The notes beneath the pieces were generated by a model that saw only the letters and a list, made by a program, of their open reading frames with translations, was not told the origin of the DNA and made no database searches. Below are positions 1-10,063 of a DNA stretch of 40,508 nt, piece by piece (the first letter of the stretch is position 1; each line of letters starts with the position of its first letter). Origin of the DNA: Mycobacteriales bacterium (GTDB lineage Bacteria > Actinomycetota > Actinomycetes > JAFAQI01); contig DATJSI010000016.1 in the NCBI GenBank assembly GCA_035504215.1, forward strand, positions 1 through 40,508, written 5' to 3'. The position numbers and the translations under genes were made by a program.

Positions 1-1
1 C

Positions 2-88
2 GAGATCCTGCGCGACCTGCTCATCGACCCACGCAAGAACTACCAACCCCGAGGCATCCCACCCGGCCCAGCACCCAAAAAGCGATAA
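2..88 (+). CDS. Transposase/integrase C-terminal fragment (5' end outside window)
   Basis: Frame 2 reads 28 residues (beginning EILRDLLIDPRKNYQPRG and ending in a basic PKKR tail) to TAA at 86-88. The pattern of EILRDL, then DP, then NYQPRG and a Pro-rich basic tail is like the extreme C-terminus of IS481-type DDE transposases (rve integrase fold), which cut and join insertion-sequence ends. The catalytic core is not in the window, so activity cannot be judged. The adjacent hairpin and terminal palindrome support an insertion-sequence origin. An unrelated protein with a similar tail is possible. Confidence 0.5.
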   Translation, partial: EILRDLLIDPRKNYQPRGIPPGPAPKKR

Positions 89-91
89 CCC

Positions 92-112
92 GAACCTGCA
101 CAATGCAGGTTC
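92..112 (+). terminator. Hairpin after the transposase stop codon
   Basis: Perfect 9-bp inverted repeat GAACCTGCA (92-100) and TGCAGGTTC (104-112) around a CAA loop, starting three bases after the TAA at 86-88. There is no U-tract. It may terminate transposase transcription or block read-through toward the oppositely oriented tRNA gene. Confidence 0.5.
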
Positions 113-122
113 AGGCCATTCC

Positions 123-138
123 GATGTCCCGAGACATC
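123..138. repeat. Palindrome at the presumed insertion-sequence terminus
   Basis: GATGTC (123-128) and GACATC (133-138) form a 6-bp dyad around CCGA. It is followed by ACA at 139-141, which I take as the element border. Transposase-binding terminal repeats are expected at such a place; the matching copy at the other end is outside the window. Confidence 0.45.
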
Positions 139-145
139 ACAGAAG

Positions 146-219
146 TGGTCCCAGCAGGACTCGAACCTGCGACCTCCTCGTTGTAAGCGAGGCGCTCTAG
201 CCAACTGAGCTATAGGACC
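146..219 (-). tRNA. tRNA-Val (anticodon TAC)
   Basis: The reverse complement folds as a cloverleaf: acceptor stem GGTCCTA with TGGGACC (one G-U pair), D arm with AGCTCAGTTGGC, anticodon stem CCTCG/CGAGG around loop CTTACAA, and T arm with GGTTCGAGTCC. The loop places TAC at positions 34-36, which reads the GUA valine codon. The discriminator base is A at 146. The next bases are CT rather than CCA, so the CCA end must be added after transcription. The insertion-sequence end lies just past the tRNA 3' end. Confidence 0.93.
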
Positions 220-273
220 GTCGGGTCAGGATACGAGCCGGATCGCCTCGCATCGGGGAAGGCGTGCTGCCCC

Positions 274-729
274 CTAAAGCTCAGCGAGCGCTTTCACGTA
301 GTCCGTGATCCGTCGTGCCGTGTCGATCTCGTTGCGCACGCTCCAGCGCACGATGCCCGCACGGTCGATGACGAAGCTCGCCCGCACCGCCGCGCCGAGC
401 ACCGGTTCGAGCGCGTCGTACGCCGTGGCTACCGCGCCGTGCGGCCAGAAGTCCGAGCAGAGCGGGAACTCGATGCCCTCCCGGTCGGAGAACTCACGCA
501 GGGCCGGCACCGGATCGCAGGAGACAGCGAGGACATCCGCGCCGAGGCTGTCCCACGTCAGCGCGTTGTCCCGAAGCTCGCGCAGCTCGCCCCCGCAGAC
601 CTGCGTGAAGGCGAACGGGTAGAAGACGAGCAGGACATGGCGGGCGCCCCGGCGGTTGGCCAGGGTCTGCTCCCGGCCGTGCTGGTCGCGCAGTGCGAAC
701 TCCGGGGCGGCGTCGCCGGCCACCGGCAT
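274..729 (-). CDS. ahpE: AhpE-type one-cysteine peroxiredoxin
   Basis: A 151-residue thiol peroxidase of the AhpE/BCP class, which reduces hydroperoxides and peroxynitrite in the cytosol. The peroxidatic motif PFAFTQVC (residues 38-45) places the reactive cysteine at Cys45, the same position as in mycobacterial AhpE. The SDFWPHGAV segment (about 92-100) and the Arg of RASFVIDR also match the family. Additional cysteines at 71 and 91 are not in a classical resolving position, so a one-Cys mechanism using external thiols is likely. The ATG at 727-729 lies two bases after the stop of the DUF3052 gene, so the two are probably co-transcribed. Length is normal for the family. Confidence 0.93.
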   Translation of the reverse strand: MPVAGDAAPEFALRDQHGREQTLANRRGARHVLLVFYPFAFTQVCGGELRELRDNALTWDSLGADVLAVSCDPVPALREFSDREGIEFPLCSDFWPHGAVATAYDALEPVLGAAVRASFVIDRAGIVRWSVRNEIDTARRITDYVKALAEL

Positions 730-731
730 GG

Positions 732-1172
732 TCAGCGGCCCTTGCCCCGCGCGGCCTTGGGCGCGACCAGCCGCGCACCGTTCCAGTCGCTGCCGGCCGA
801 GATGCTCGAGGTCTGCTGAAGGCCCGCGGTCGGCGCGGCCTCGCTGACGTCACTCGGCTCGACGTGACCGTCGCGACCCGCCTTCGGGGTCAGCAGCCAG
901 ATCACCCCGTTGTCGGTGAGTGGCGTGAGCGCATCGACGAGCGCGTCGACCAGGTCGCCGTCGCCGTCGCGCCACCACAGCACGACCACGTCCACGACGT
1001 CGTCGTACTCCTCGTCAACCAGCTCGGATCCGGCACAACCGGCGATCGTCTGCCGGAAAGCCTCGTCGCAGTCGTCGTCCCACCCGAGCTCCTGGACGAC
1101 CGATCCCGTCACGATGCCGAGCTTGTCCGCGACGCCGCGCGGGCCCGCCGCACCGCCGGCGGTGACGCTCAC
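732..1172 (-). CDS. DUF3052 family protein
   Basis: A 146-residue acidic protein of unknown biochemical function, restricted mainly to actinobacteria. The conserved core is ADKLGIVTGSVVQELGWDDDCDE near the N-terminus, then an acidic YDDVVDVVVLWWRDGDGDL stretch and NGVIWLLTPKAG. The frame is open further upstream, but the GTG at 1170-1172 is preferred because GGAGGAG lies about six bases ahead and the conserved sequence begins soon after. The last 35 residues are poorly conserved and rich in Ala, Gly and Lys. It sits directly before ahpE and divergent from aceE, an arrangement also known in mycobacteria, so a link to central metabolism or redox status is possible but unproven. Confidence 0.88.
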   Translation of the reverse strand: MSVTAGGAAGPRGVADKLGIVTGSVVQELGWDDDCDEAFRQTIAGCAGSELVDEEYDDVVDVVVLWWRDGDGDLVDALVDALTPLTDNGVIWLLTPKAGRDGHVEPSDVSEAAPTAGLQQTSSISAGSDWNGARLVAPKAARGKGR

Positions 1173-1208
1173 GTGCCTTCTCCTCCTTCGCGGACCGGTC
1201 GGCCTCGC

Positions 1209-1227
1209 TCGACCGCAATTCGGTCGA
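1209..1227. promoter_or_regulatory. Operator-like dyad between DUF3052 and aceE
   Basis: Perfect 7-bp arms TCGACCG (1209-1215) and CGGTCGA (1221-1227) around CAATT, inside the divergent intergenic region and about 37 bp upstream of the DUF3052 GTG. Size and position fit a dimeric regulator site. The binding protein is unknown. Confidence 0.35.
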
Positions 1228-1279
1228 TGAGGCACAGTCCACCCGCTGAACGCGCCAAACGCAAGTGACAAGCCGGTAC

Positions 1280-1306
1280 GTCGCCCGGTTGGGCCGACCG
1301 GGCGAC
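1280..1306. promoter_or_regulatory. Strong hairpin upstream of the aceE promoter
   Basis: Perfect 9-bp arms GTCGCCCGG (1280-1288) and CCGGGCGAC (1298-1306) with a nine-base loop. If aceE is transcribed from the box at 1348 the hairpin is not in its mRNA, so it would act as DNA (protein site) or as part of a longer upstream transcript. Confidence 0.35.
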
Positions 1307-1347
1307 CGCTTCGGCGGGCGGTCCGACATCAGGCCGGCCACTCGGCG

Positions 1348-1359
1348 TACCGTCGCTGC

Positions 1360-1360
<1 letters not shown>
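1348..1360 (+). promoter_or_regulatory. Putative -10 box for a leaderless aceE transcript
   Basis: TACCGT (1348-1353) matches the actinobacterial TAnnnT -10 pattern and stands exactly six bases before the aceE ATG. No Shine-Dalgarno sequence precedes the ATG. Transcription starting at or next to the A of ATG is therefore likely. Confidence 0.5.
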
Positions 1361-4092
<2,732 letters not shown>

Positions 4093-4155
4093 ACCGCCCG
4101 ATATCGCTGCTCGCTCCCCCGGCGTGTTCTCCCGGGCGTGAGCGTGCACGCGACG

Positions 4156-4188
4156 GAGGATTCTCCTCGAAGCCGAGGAGAGCTCGTG
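4156..4188 (+). promoter_or_regulatory. Competing hairpins around the ribosome binding site of the 4186 gene
   Basis: The Shine-Dalgarno GAGGAG (4175-4180), five bases before GTG 4186, is the 3' arm of a perfect 7-bp hairpin: CTCCTCG (4163-4169), loop AAGC, CGAGGAG (4174-4180). An alternative hairpin GAGGA (4156-4160), loop TTC, TCCTC (4164-4168) uses the same CTCC bases and would free the site. The two folds exclude each other. This is seen directly; a regulatory role is inference. Confidence 0.45.
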
Positions 4189-5028
4189 AGCCGTCGCCGT
4201 ACCACCGAAGTGATCGCGTGCCTCGACGTGCATCCCAACGCCGGGGAGATCCGCGCGATCCTCTCCCGCCTGCCCTGCCTGCCCGACAGCGCCCTGCCGC
4301 TGCTGGCGAGCGCATGGCACAACACGACGCTGCTCGCCGAGGGTCGCCGCCGCGCGCTCGAGCCCGACTCGCCGTTGGTCGTCGAGGTGCTCGCCTGCTT
4401 CGAGACCGTGCAGTCGCTGTACGCCGAGGAGATCCGCGGCGGCGAGGACTACCTCACCGTGGATCCCGAGGTCACCTCCACCGCGCTCAAGGCGATCCGC
4501 GACGCGATCGCCGCCGCCTACGCCCGACCGGTCCTCACCGAGGCCGAGCACGCAGCGCTCATGCTGGCCTGGCGCAGCGTCTACCCGACCGATCTGGTGG
4601 CCGACCCGGATCTGGGTGTGCGAGCCGGGGACGTGACCGCGCTGCTCTCCGCGCTCCCGCGGCTCGCGGCGCGATGCCATGACGCCGGCGCGGCCGGCGA
4701 GTACGCCTCGATCCTGATGGCGGGCTCGGTGGCCGACGAGGAGATCCGCTGCGCGGCCCGGGACGAGGCGTGGCACGCGGCGATCCTGACGTCGAAGCGC
4801 CGGGTCTGGCAGCTGATCCGGCGCAGCGGCACCGAAAGCATCACGCGCTACTGCACGATCTGCCGGCAGCGCCGTCGCGACGAGGACACGACCCGAGTGC
4901 TGACCCTCTGCATCGACGCCGCCTGCGGGCTGGTGGTCGCCGGCGCCCTCGAGGAGGACATCGTCGACGTCCTCACCGCTCCGGTCAGCTGTCTGCTCCC
5001 GGCCCAGCGCCCGGCGTCCGGCAGCTGA
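4186..5028 (+). CDS. Uncharacterised helical protein with a four-cysteine cluster
   Basis: A 280-residue soluble, mostly helical protein that I do not recognise. The C-terminal part has Cys223-x2-Cys226-x15-Cys242-x4-Cys247, a spacing that could hold zinc or an iron-sulfur cluster. The preceding segment (TSKRRVWQLIRRSG) and the loop between the cysteine pairs (RQRRRDED) are basic, so nucleic-acid contact is conceivable. The frame is open to a GTG at 4138, but the GTG at 4186 has a good GAGGAG site and is preferred. It follows aceE by about 90 bp on the same strand and may share its transcript. No signal peptide or membrane segment is seen. Function is not assigned. Confidence 0.75.
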   Translation: MSRRRTTEVIACLDVHPNAGEIRAILSRLPCLPDSALPLLASAWHNTTLLAEGRRRALEPDSPLVVEVLACFETVQSLYAEEIRGGEDYLTVDPEVTSTALKAIRDAIAAAYARPVLTEAEHAALMLAWRSVYPTDLVADPDLGVRAGDVTALLSALPRLAARCHDAGAAGEYASILMAGSVADEEIRCAARDEAWHAAILTSKRRVWQLIRRSGTESITRYCTICRQRRRDEDTTRVLTLCIDAACGLVVAGALEEDIVDVLTAPVSCLLPAQRPASGS

Positions 5029-5097
5029 TCTCACCGCCACGCACAACACAGGGGCGGCTCGCGTGACGCGGGATCGGCCACGGGGGACGATGCGCTG

Positions 5098-5913
5098 GTG
5101 ACGGACGCCCTCGCCGACTTCGAGCGGGAGAGCTTCGAAGCCCTCGGCACGACCCGCGACATCTACCGGATCGGCACCGGCCCGGCCGTCATCGTGATCT
5201 CCGAGCTCCCCGGCATCACTCCGCTCGTCGCCGAGTTCGGCCGCAAGGTCGCGGCCCGAGGGTGCACCGCCGTACTCCCGCACTTGTTCGGTACGCCGGG
5301 AGCGCCGCCAGCACTGCCGTACAACATGCGGGTCCTCGCCGGCACCTGCATCTCACGGGAGTTCACGATGCTCGCGCACAACCGGGCCAGCCCGGTGACA
5401 GTCTGGCTGCGCGCGCTCGCCAAGGCCGAGCACGAGCGGTGCGGCGGACCTGGCGTCGGCGCGGTCGGCATGTGCCTGACCGGCGGGTTCGCGCTCGCCA
5501 TGATGGTCGACGACACGGTCGTCGCACCGGTGCTGAGCCAGCCGTCCCTGCCGTTCCCGATCGGGAGGCAGCGCAAGGCCGAGCTCGGGATCTCGCCCGC
5601 CGACCTGGCCAGGGTCAAGCAGCGCGTCGCCGACGGGACCTGCGTGCTCGGGCTGCGCTTCTCAGGTGACCTCTCGAGCCCCAAGGAGCGTTTCGAGACG
5701 CTGCACCGCGAGCTCGGCGCCGGGTTCATCGCGGTGGAGCTCGACTCCTCGGCCGGCAATCCCCATGGGCACCCGAAGGCGGCACACTCGGTGCTCACCG
5801 AGCACCTCGACGACCGCGAGGGCACACCGACCCGCGCCGCACTCGACCAGGTTCTCGACTTCTTCACCGAACGGTTGCACCCGCACCGGACGAGCGAGTC
5901 CGCTCCGCGATGA
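5098..5913 (+). CDS. Dienelactone hydrolase family protein
   Basis: A 271-residue alpha/beta hydrolase of the dienelactone hydrolase class. The nucleophile is Cys126 in GMCLTGG, the cysteine form of the nucleophile elbow typical of this family, and the catalytic histidine is probably in GNPHGHPKAAH near the C-terminus. The N-terminal VIVISELPGITPLVAEFGRKVAARGCTAVLPHLFGTPG matches the strand-helix pattern with the usual ELPG motif. The start is GTG 5098 after a purine-rich GGGGGA. Its stop overlaps the kinase ATG (ATGA), so it leads a four-gene operon. Chloroaromatic or carbohydrate-lactone substrates are possible; the operon suggests a role in polyol or lactone breakdown, which is inference. 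Confidence 0.85.
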   Translation: MTDALADFERESFEALGTTRDIYRIGTGPAVIVISELPGITPLVAEFGRKVAARGCTAVLPHLFGTPGAPPALPYNMRVLAGTCISREFTMLAHNRASPVTVWLRALAKAEHERCGGPGVGAVGMCLTGGFALAMMVDDTVVAPVLSQPSLPFPIGRQRKAELGISPADLARVKQRVADGTCVLGLRFSGDLSSPKERFETLHRELGAGFIAVELDSSAGNPHGHPKAAHSVLTEHLDDREGTPTRAALDQVLDFFTERLHPHRTSESAPR

Positions 5914-7361
5914 GCGGACCGGACTCCGGCGGCGCGATCCTCGCCGTCGACCAGGGCACGTCGTCGACGAAGGCGCTGGTGGTCGCACCGGACGGGTCGG
6001 TGCTCGCGGTCGCCCAGGTGGCCGTGCATCCGAAGCCGGTCGGCGATGACGGGGTCGAGCAGGATCCTGCGGAGCTGTACGAGTCGGTCGTTGAAGCCGG
6101 GCGACGCGCGCTCGCGAGCTCCGGCGTCGACGTCGTTACGATCGGCTTCGCGAACCAGGGCGAGACGGTCATGGCATGGGACCGCACCACCGGTGACCCG
6201 CTCGCGCCCGCGCTGTCGTGGCAGGACCGGCGCTCGGCTGCGATCTGTGCCGACCTGTCGGCGCACGCCGACCGGCTGCTCGAGCTGACCGGGCTGCCGC
6301 TGGACCCGTACTTCGCCGGCCCGAAGGTTCGCTGGCTGCGAGAACACGGCATCGCCGATGGCGTGGTCACGACGACGGACACGTGGTTGCTGCACCGCCT
6401 GACCGGCGCGTTCGTCACCGACGTGACCACTGCATCGCGGACCGCGTTGCTGGACCTGACGCGACGCGAGTGGTCCGCCGAGGCGTGCGAGCTGTTCGGC
6501 GTCGATCCCGATCTGCTCCCCGATGTGGTGGGCTGCACCGCAACGGTCGGGCACACCTACGCCTTCGGTCCGTCGTTGCCCGTGACCGGTCTCGCCGTCG
6601 ACCAGCAGGCAGCACTGTACGGCGAGGGCTGCCTGCGTCCGGGCGATTCGAAGTGCACGTACGGCACCGGCGCATTCCTGCTCGCGAACGCCGGACCCGG
6701 TCGCCCGCGCTCGACCCACGGGCTGTCCGCGTCGGTCGGGTGGGACGACCGCGGTGACATCGTCTACTGCCTCGACGGCCAGCTCTACACCGTGGGCTCG
6801 ATGGTCGACTGGCTGGTCGGTCGACGGCTGCTCGCCGGGCCGGCGGACCTCGACCCGGTCGCGTCGAGCGTGCCCGATGCCGGCGGCGTGGTCTGCGTAC
6901 CGGCCCTCGCCGGCCTGGGAGCGCCGTACTGGACGCCGCAGGCGCGCGCGTCGTTCGAGGGGGTGTCGCTCGCGACGACCGATGCGCATCTGGTCCGCGC
7001 GGTTGTCGATGGCATCGCCGGACAGGTGGCGCTGCTCGCGCAGGCTGCGGCGGCGGACCTCGGCGAGGCGATCGGCCTGCTCCGCGTCGACGGTGGCCTC
7101 ACCGCATCGCGGGTGCTCATGCAGACCCAGGCCGACCTGCTGCAGGCGCCGGTGGAGGTCTATCCCTCGCCGCATGCAACCGCGCTCGGTGTGGCCCAGC
7201 TCGCCCGACGTGGTCTCGGCGAGCCGGTGGTGCCGGTGACCGTACCCGGCGAGCGCTACGAGCCGCGAATCGGAGCCGATGAAGCGGCGGCCCGCCTCGA
7301 TCGGCTGGCCGCGTCGATCTCGCGCGCGATCGAGGCCACGCCGTCCGGCGGCGACCGTTGA
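5910..7361 (+). CDS. FGGY-family carbohydrate kinase, glycerol-kinase-like
   Basis: A 483-residue ATP-dependent sugar/polyol kinase of the FGGY family. The N-terminal phosphate loop is ILAVDQGTSSTKALV (about residues 9-23). The glycerol-kinase-like segments include SWQDRRSAAIC, GLAVDQQAALYGEGC, KCTYGTGAFLL and ASFEGVSLATTDAHLVRAVVDGIAGQ, the last matching the second FGGY signature. It is slightly shorter than typical GlpK (about 500). The ATG overlaps the upstream stop by four bases and the downstream TTG overlaps its own stop. With two flavin dehydrogenase genes following, phosphorylation of glycerol or a related polyol and oxidation of the phosphate is the likely pathway. The true substrate cannot be read from sequence. 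Confidence 0.88.
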   Translation: MSGPDSGGAILAVDQGTSSTKALVVAPDGSVLAVAQVAVHPKPVGDDGVEQDPAELYESVVEAGRRALASSGVDVVTIGFANQGETVMAWDRTTGDPLAPALSWQDRRSAAICADLSAHADRLLELTGLPLDPYFAGPKVRWLREHGIADGVVTTTDTWLLHRLTGAFVTDVTTASRTALLDLTRREWSAEACELFGVDPDLLPDVVGCTATVGHTYAFGPSLPVTGLAVDQQAALYGEGCLRPGDSKCTYGTGAFLLANAGPGRPRSTHGLSASVGWDDRGDIVYCLDGQLYTVGSMVDWLVGRRLLAGPADLDPVASSVPDAGGVVCVPALAGLGAPYWTPQARASFEGVSLATTDAHLVRAVVDGIAGQVALLAQAAAADLGEAIGLLRVDGGLTASRVLMQTQADLLQAPVEVYPSPHATALGVAQLARRGLGEPVVPVTVPGERYEPRIGADEAAARLDRLAASISRAIEATPSGGDR

Positions 7362-8746
7362 CGGACGGGGCGGGGTACGACGTCGCCGTGATCGGCGCCG
7401 GCGTGGTCGGCTGCGCGATCGCCCGGCGACTCGGCCGCACCTCGCGGTCGGTCGCGCTGATCGACGCACGGTTGGACGTCGGCGACGCCACCAGCAAGGC
7501 CAACACCGCGATCCTGCACACCGGCTTCGACGCGCCGGTCGGCAGCCTCGAGGCGAGGTTGGTGCGCGACGGCCACCGCCTGCTCGCGGCCTACGCCGGA
7601 CAGGTCGGGATACCCGTCGAGCGGACGGGCGCGCACGTGGTGGCGTGGACCGACGACCAGCACGCCGCGCTCAACGGGCTGCACGAGAAGGCGTTGGCCA
7701 ACGGGTACGACGCCGCCGAGCTGATCGATGCTGCTTCCCTGTACGACGCCGAGCCCCATCTCGGCGCGGGAGCGTTGGGAGCACTACGGATCGCTGACGA
7801 GTCGGTGATCTGCCCGTGGACGACGACGCTCGCCTACGCGACGGAGGCGGTCGAGTGCGGCGTCGAGCTCAGACTCGACGAGGCGGTCAGCGGCATTTCG
7901 ACCGATGCCGACGGCCACATGATCGCGACGTCCCGCGGCGTCCTTCGTGCGGCGTGGGTAGTCAACGCCGCGGGTCTGCGCAGCGACGAGATCGACCGGA
8001 TGTTCGGCGGCTCCGGCTTTACCGTCACGCCGCGCCGGGGACAGCTCGTCGTGTTCGACAAGCTCGCCCGGCGCCTGGTCCGCTCGATCGTCCTGCCGAT
8101 TCCGACCGGCACCACGAAGGGCGTTCTCGTCAACCCGACGATTTACGGCAACCTCCTGGTCGGGCCGACCGCCGAGGATCTCGACGACAAGTCCGACACC
8201 GCCACCACGCACGACGCGCTGCGCGCCTTGGTGGCCGCGGGCGTTGCGATCGTTCCCGGGCTGGCCGGCGAGGAGGTCACGAACAGCTACTCCGGGCTGC
8301 GTGCCGCGACCGAGCATCGCGACTACCAGATCCGGATCGCTTCCGAGCAGCGTTACGTGTGCGTCGGCGGCATCCGCTCCACCGGCTTGACCGCATCGCT
8401 GGCGATCGCCGAACACGTCGCTGGACTGCTCGACGCGGCCGGAGTCGATGTCGGCGAGCGGGCCGGTCTGCCACCACCGCCGCGGATGCCGAACCTCGGC
8501 GAGGCTTCCGAACGGCCGGCGCTGTCACCGAGCCGCGTGGCGGCAGATCCCGAGTACGGCCGGATCGTCTGCTTCTGCGAACGCGTGAGCCGCGGCGAGG
8601 TACGCGACGCGCTGCACTCACCGCTACCGCCGCGCGACCGCGGCGGCCTGGCCCGCCGGACCCGGGCGACGAACGGGCGCTGCCAAGGCTTCTACTGCGG
8701 TGCCGAGATCGCCGCGCTGCTCGGCGCGGGCCGGGGCGGGCGATGA
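7358..8746 (+). CDS. GlpA-like FAD dehydrogenase with C-terminal BFD iron-sulfur domain
   Basis: A 462-residue flavoprotein of the D-amino-acid-oxidase/glycerol-3-phosphate dehydrogenase class. The dinucleotide-binding motif VIGAGVVGCAIARRL lies at residues 10-24, and NTAILHTGFDAPVGSLEA follows at about 47. The C-terminus holds a bacterioferritin-associated-ferredoxin-like [2Fe-2S] domain with Cys405, Cys407, Cys442 and Cys447. This domain order is that of GlpA-type, quinone- or electron-transfer-linked glycerol-3-phosphate dehydrogenases, expected to yield dihydroxyacetone phosphate. Translation probably begins at TTG 7358, overlapping the kinase stop by four bases; its own stop overlaps the next ATG. 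The next gene probably forms the electron-accepting partner. Confidence 0.88.
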   Translation: MTDGAGYDVAVIGAGVVGCAIARRLGRTSRSVALIDARLDVGDATSKANTAILHTGFDAPVGSLEARLVRDGHRLLAAYAGQVGIPVERTGAHVVAWTDDQHAALNGLHEKALANGYDAAELIDAASLYDAEPHLGAGALGALRIADESVICPWTTTLAYATEAVECGVELRLDEAVSGISTDADGHMIATSRGVLRAAWVVNAAGLRSDEIDRMFGGSGFTVTPRRGQLVVFDKLARRLVRSIVLPIPTGTTKGVLVNPTIYGNLLVGPTAEDLDDKSDTATTHDALRALVAAGVAIVPGLAGEEVTNSYSGLRAATEHRDYQIRIASEQRYVCVGGIRSTGLTASLAIAEHVAGLLDAAGVDVGERAGLPPPPRMPNLGEASERPALSPSRVAADPEYGRIVCFCERVSRGEVRDALHSPLPPRDRGGLARRTRATNGRCQGFYCGAEIAALLGAGRGGR

Positions 8747-9987
8747 GCGAAGAGGTGGTCGGCGTCGTCGTGGTCGGCGCGGGACCGGCCGGGCTGGCGG
8801 CCGCTCGTGCGCTACGCGCGGGTGGCGTCCCCGATGTCCTCGTCATCGACCGCGAACGCTCCGCCGGCGGCGTGCCTCGGCACTGTCACCACACCGGCTT
8901 CGGGCTGCGTGACCTGCACCGGTCGCTGACCGGTCCGCGCTATGCCGCCGAGCTGGTCCGTCGTACGACGGCAACGGGGGCCCGGATCGAGACGGAGACG
9001 ATGGCAACCGGCTGGGCCGCACCGGGCGCGCTGTCGGTGACCGCGCCGTCAGGGATCCGGACGTTGACCGCGCATGCCGTCGTGCTCGCGACCGGCGCGC
9101 GGGAACGACCGCGCGCGGCCCGGTTGGTCGCCGGCGACCGCGGCGACGGCGTGTTCACCACCGGCCAGCTCCAGCAGTGGGTGTACGAGCAGCACCTCCC
9201 GGTCGGTCACCGGGCCGTCGTGGTCGGCGGCGAACACGTGTCCTACTCGGCGGTGCTCACGCTGCGGCACGCCGGCGCGCGAACCGTGGCAATGGTCACC
9301 GAACACTCCCGCCACCAGACCTATCCGGCCTTCGCGCGCGCAGTGCGAATCGGTCTGCGGGTGCCGCTGGTCACCGGCACGGAAGTCCTTGCGGTCCACG
9401 GCCGGCCGCGCGTTGCGGGCGTCGAGCTGCGCAACGTCGCTACGGGCGCGATCTCGACGATCGATGCGGACACCATCGTGTTCACCGGTGACTGGGTCCC
9501 CGACCACGAGCTCGCCCGGACGGCAGGCATCGATGTCGACCCGGGTTCCAAGGCACCGGTGGTCGACCTCGCCGGAGCGACTTCTGCGACCGCGGTGTAC
9601 GCCGCCGGCAACCTGGTGCATCCGGCCGAGACCGCGGACATCGCCGCGCTCCGTGGCGCGGCGGTCGGGACCGCACTCGCCCGCCGCCTCACCGGCGTTG
9701 ACCCGCCAGCCCGCAAGGCAACCAGCTCGATCGTGGTCGAGCCGCCGTTGCTCTGGGCCGCACCAGGACGGATCTCGTCGAGCCTCGGCACGTTGCCGCC
9801 GTACGGACTCGTGCTGCGGACCGCCGAACGGCGCCGACGCGCGACGGTCGTCGTCGAGCAGGGCAGCCGCGAGCTCGCGCGATTCCGCGTCCGGGTCGTG
9901 GTGCCGAATCGCTCGCTGCGCGTGCCGCTCGACTGGGCAGCACAGGCCAAGCTGGGCGGTGGCCCGGTCAGCGTTCGACTGACGTAG
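8743..9987 (+). CDS. FAD/NAD(P)-binding oxidoreductase, GlpB/sarcosine-oxidase-alpha-like
   Basis: A 414-residue pyridine-nucleotide-disulfide-oxidoreductase-fold protein. FAD is bound by VVVGAGPAGLAAARALRAGG near the N-terminus, and a second nucleotide site is the VVVGGEHVSYSAV segment near residue 160; VLATGARERPR and VYAAGNLVHPAETADIA are the usual linker and FAD-contact motifs. The last 90 or so residues form an extra beta-rich tail not expected in the core fold. ATG 8743 overlaps the upstream stop. In comparable operons this protein accompanies the GlpA-like subunit and passes electrons between NAD(P) or a quinone and the flavin. The frame is open far upstream, but that part is a shadow of the preceding gene. 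Confidence 0.85.
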   Translation: MSEEVVGVVVVGAGPAGLAAARALRAGGVPDVLVIDRERSAGGVPRHCHHTGFGLRDLHRSLTGPRYAAELVRRTTATGARIETETMATGWAAPGALSVTAPSGIRTLTAHAVVLATGARERPRAARLVAGDRGDGVFTTGQLQQWVYEQHLPVGHRAVVVGGEHVSYSAVLTLRHAGARTVAMVTEHSRHQTYPAFARAVRIGLRVPLVTGTEVLAVHGRPRVAGVELRNVATGAISTIDADTIVFTGDWVPDHELARTAGIDVDPGSKAPVVDLAGATSATAVYAAGNLVHPAETADIAALRGAAVGTALARRLTGVDPPARKATSSIVVEPPLLWAAPGRISSSLGTLPPYGLVLRTAERRRRATVVVEQGSRELARFRVRVVVPNRSLRVPLDWAAQAKLGGGPVSVRLT

Positions 9988-10063
9988 CCGCCGCGTCACG
10001 ACGAGTCGACCGCATAGAACGGGGCGCAGAAGTCCGGACGTCCGTCGCCGTTCCGGCGGGCGG

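Larger units (their letters stand above)
1..141 (+). mobile_element. Right end of an IS481-like insertion sequence
   Basis: The window opens in the last codons of a reading frame whose C-terminus resembles actinobacterial IS481-family transposases. It is followed by a hairpin and then by a terminal palindrome (GATGTC, four bases, GACATC) ending in ATCACA. The other end lies outside the window, so family, exact border and target duplication cannot be established. The presumed border is only about five bases from the 3' end of a tRNA gene. The family call rests on recalled similarity of the short tail. Confidence 0.5.

Noticed and set aside
4138-4185. Earlier GTG start for the four-cysteine protein
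   Set aside because: It has no ribosome binding site, while GTG 4186 has GAGGAG at a good distance. It is kept only as an alternative for coupling.
5163-7469. 768-residue minus-strand frame across the hydrolase and kinase genes
   Set aside because: It has no recognisable domain and covers two coupled, well-supported plus-strand genes.
7816-8742. Upstream extension of the second flavoprotein to 723 residues
   Set aside because: The extra 309 residues are an out-of-frame reading of the GlpA-like gene; the Rossmann motif begins right after ATG 8743.
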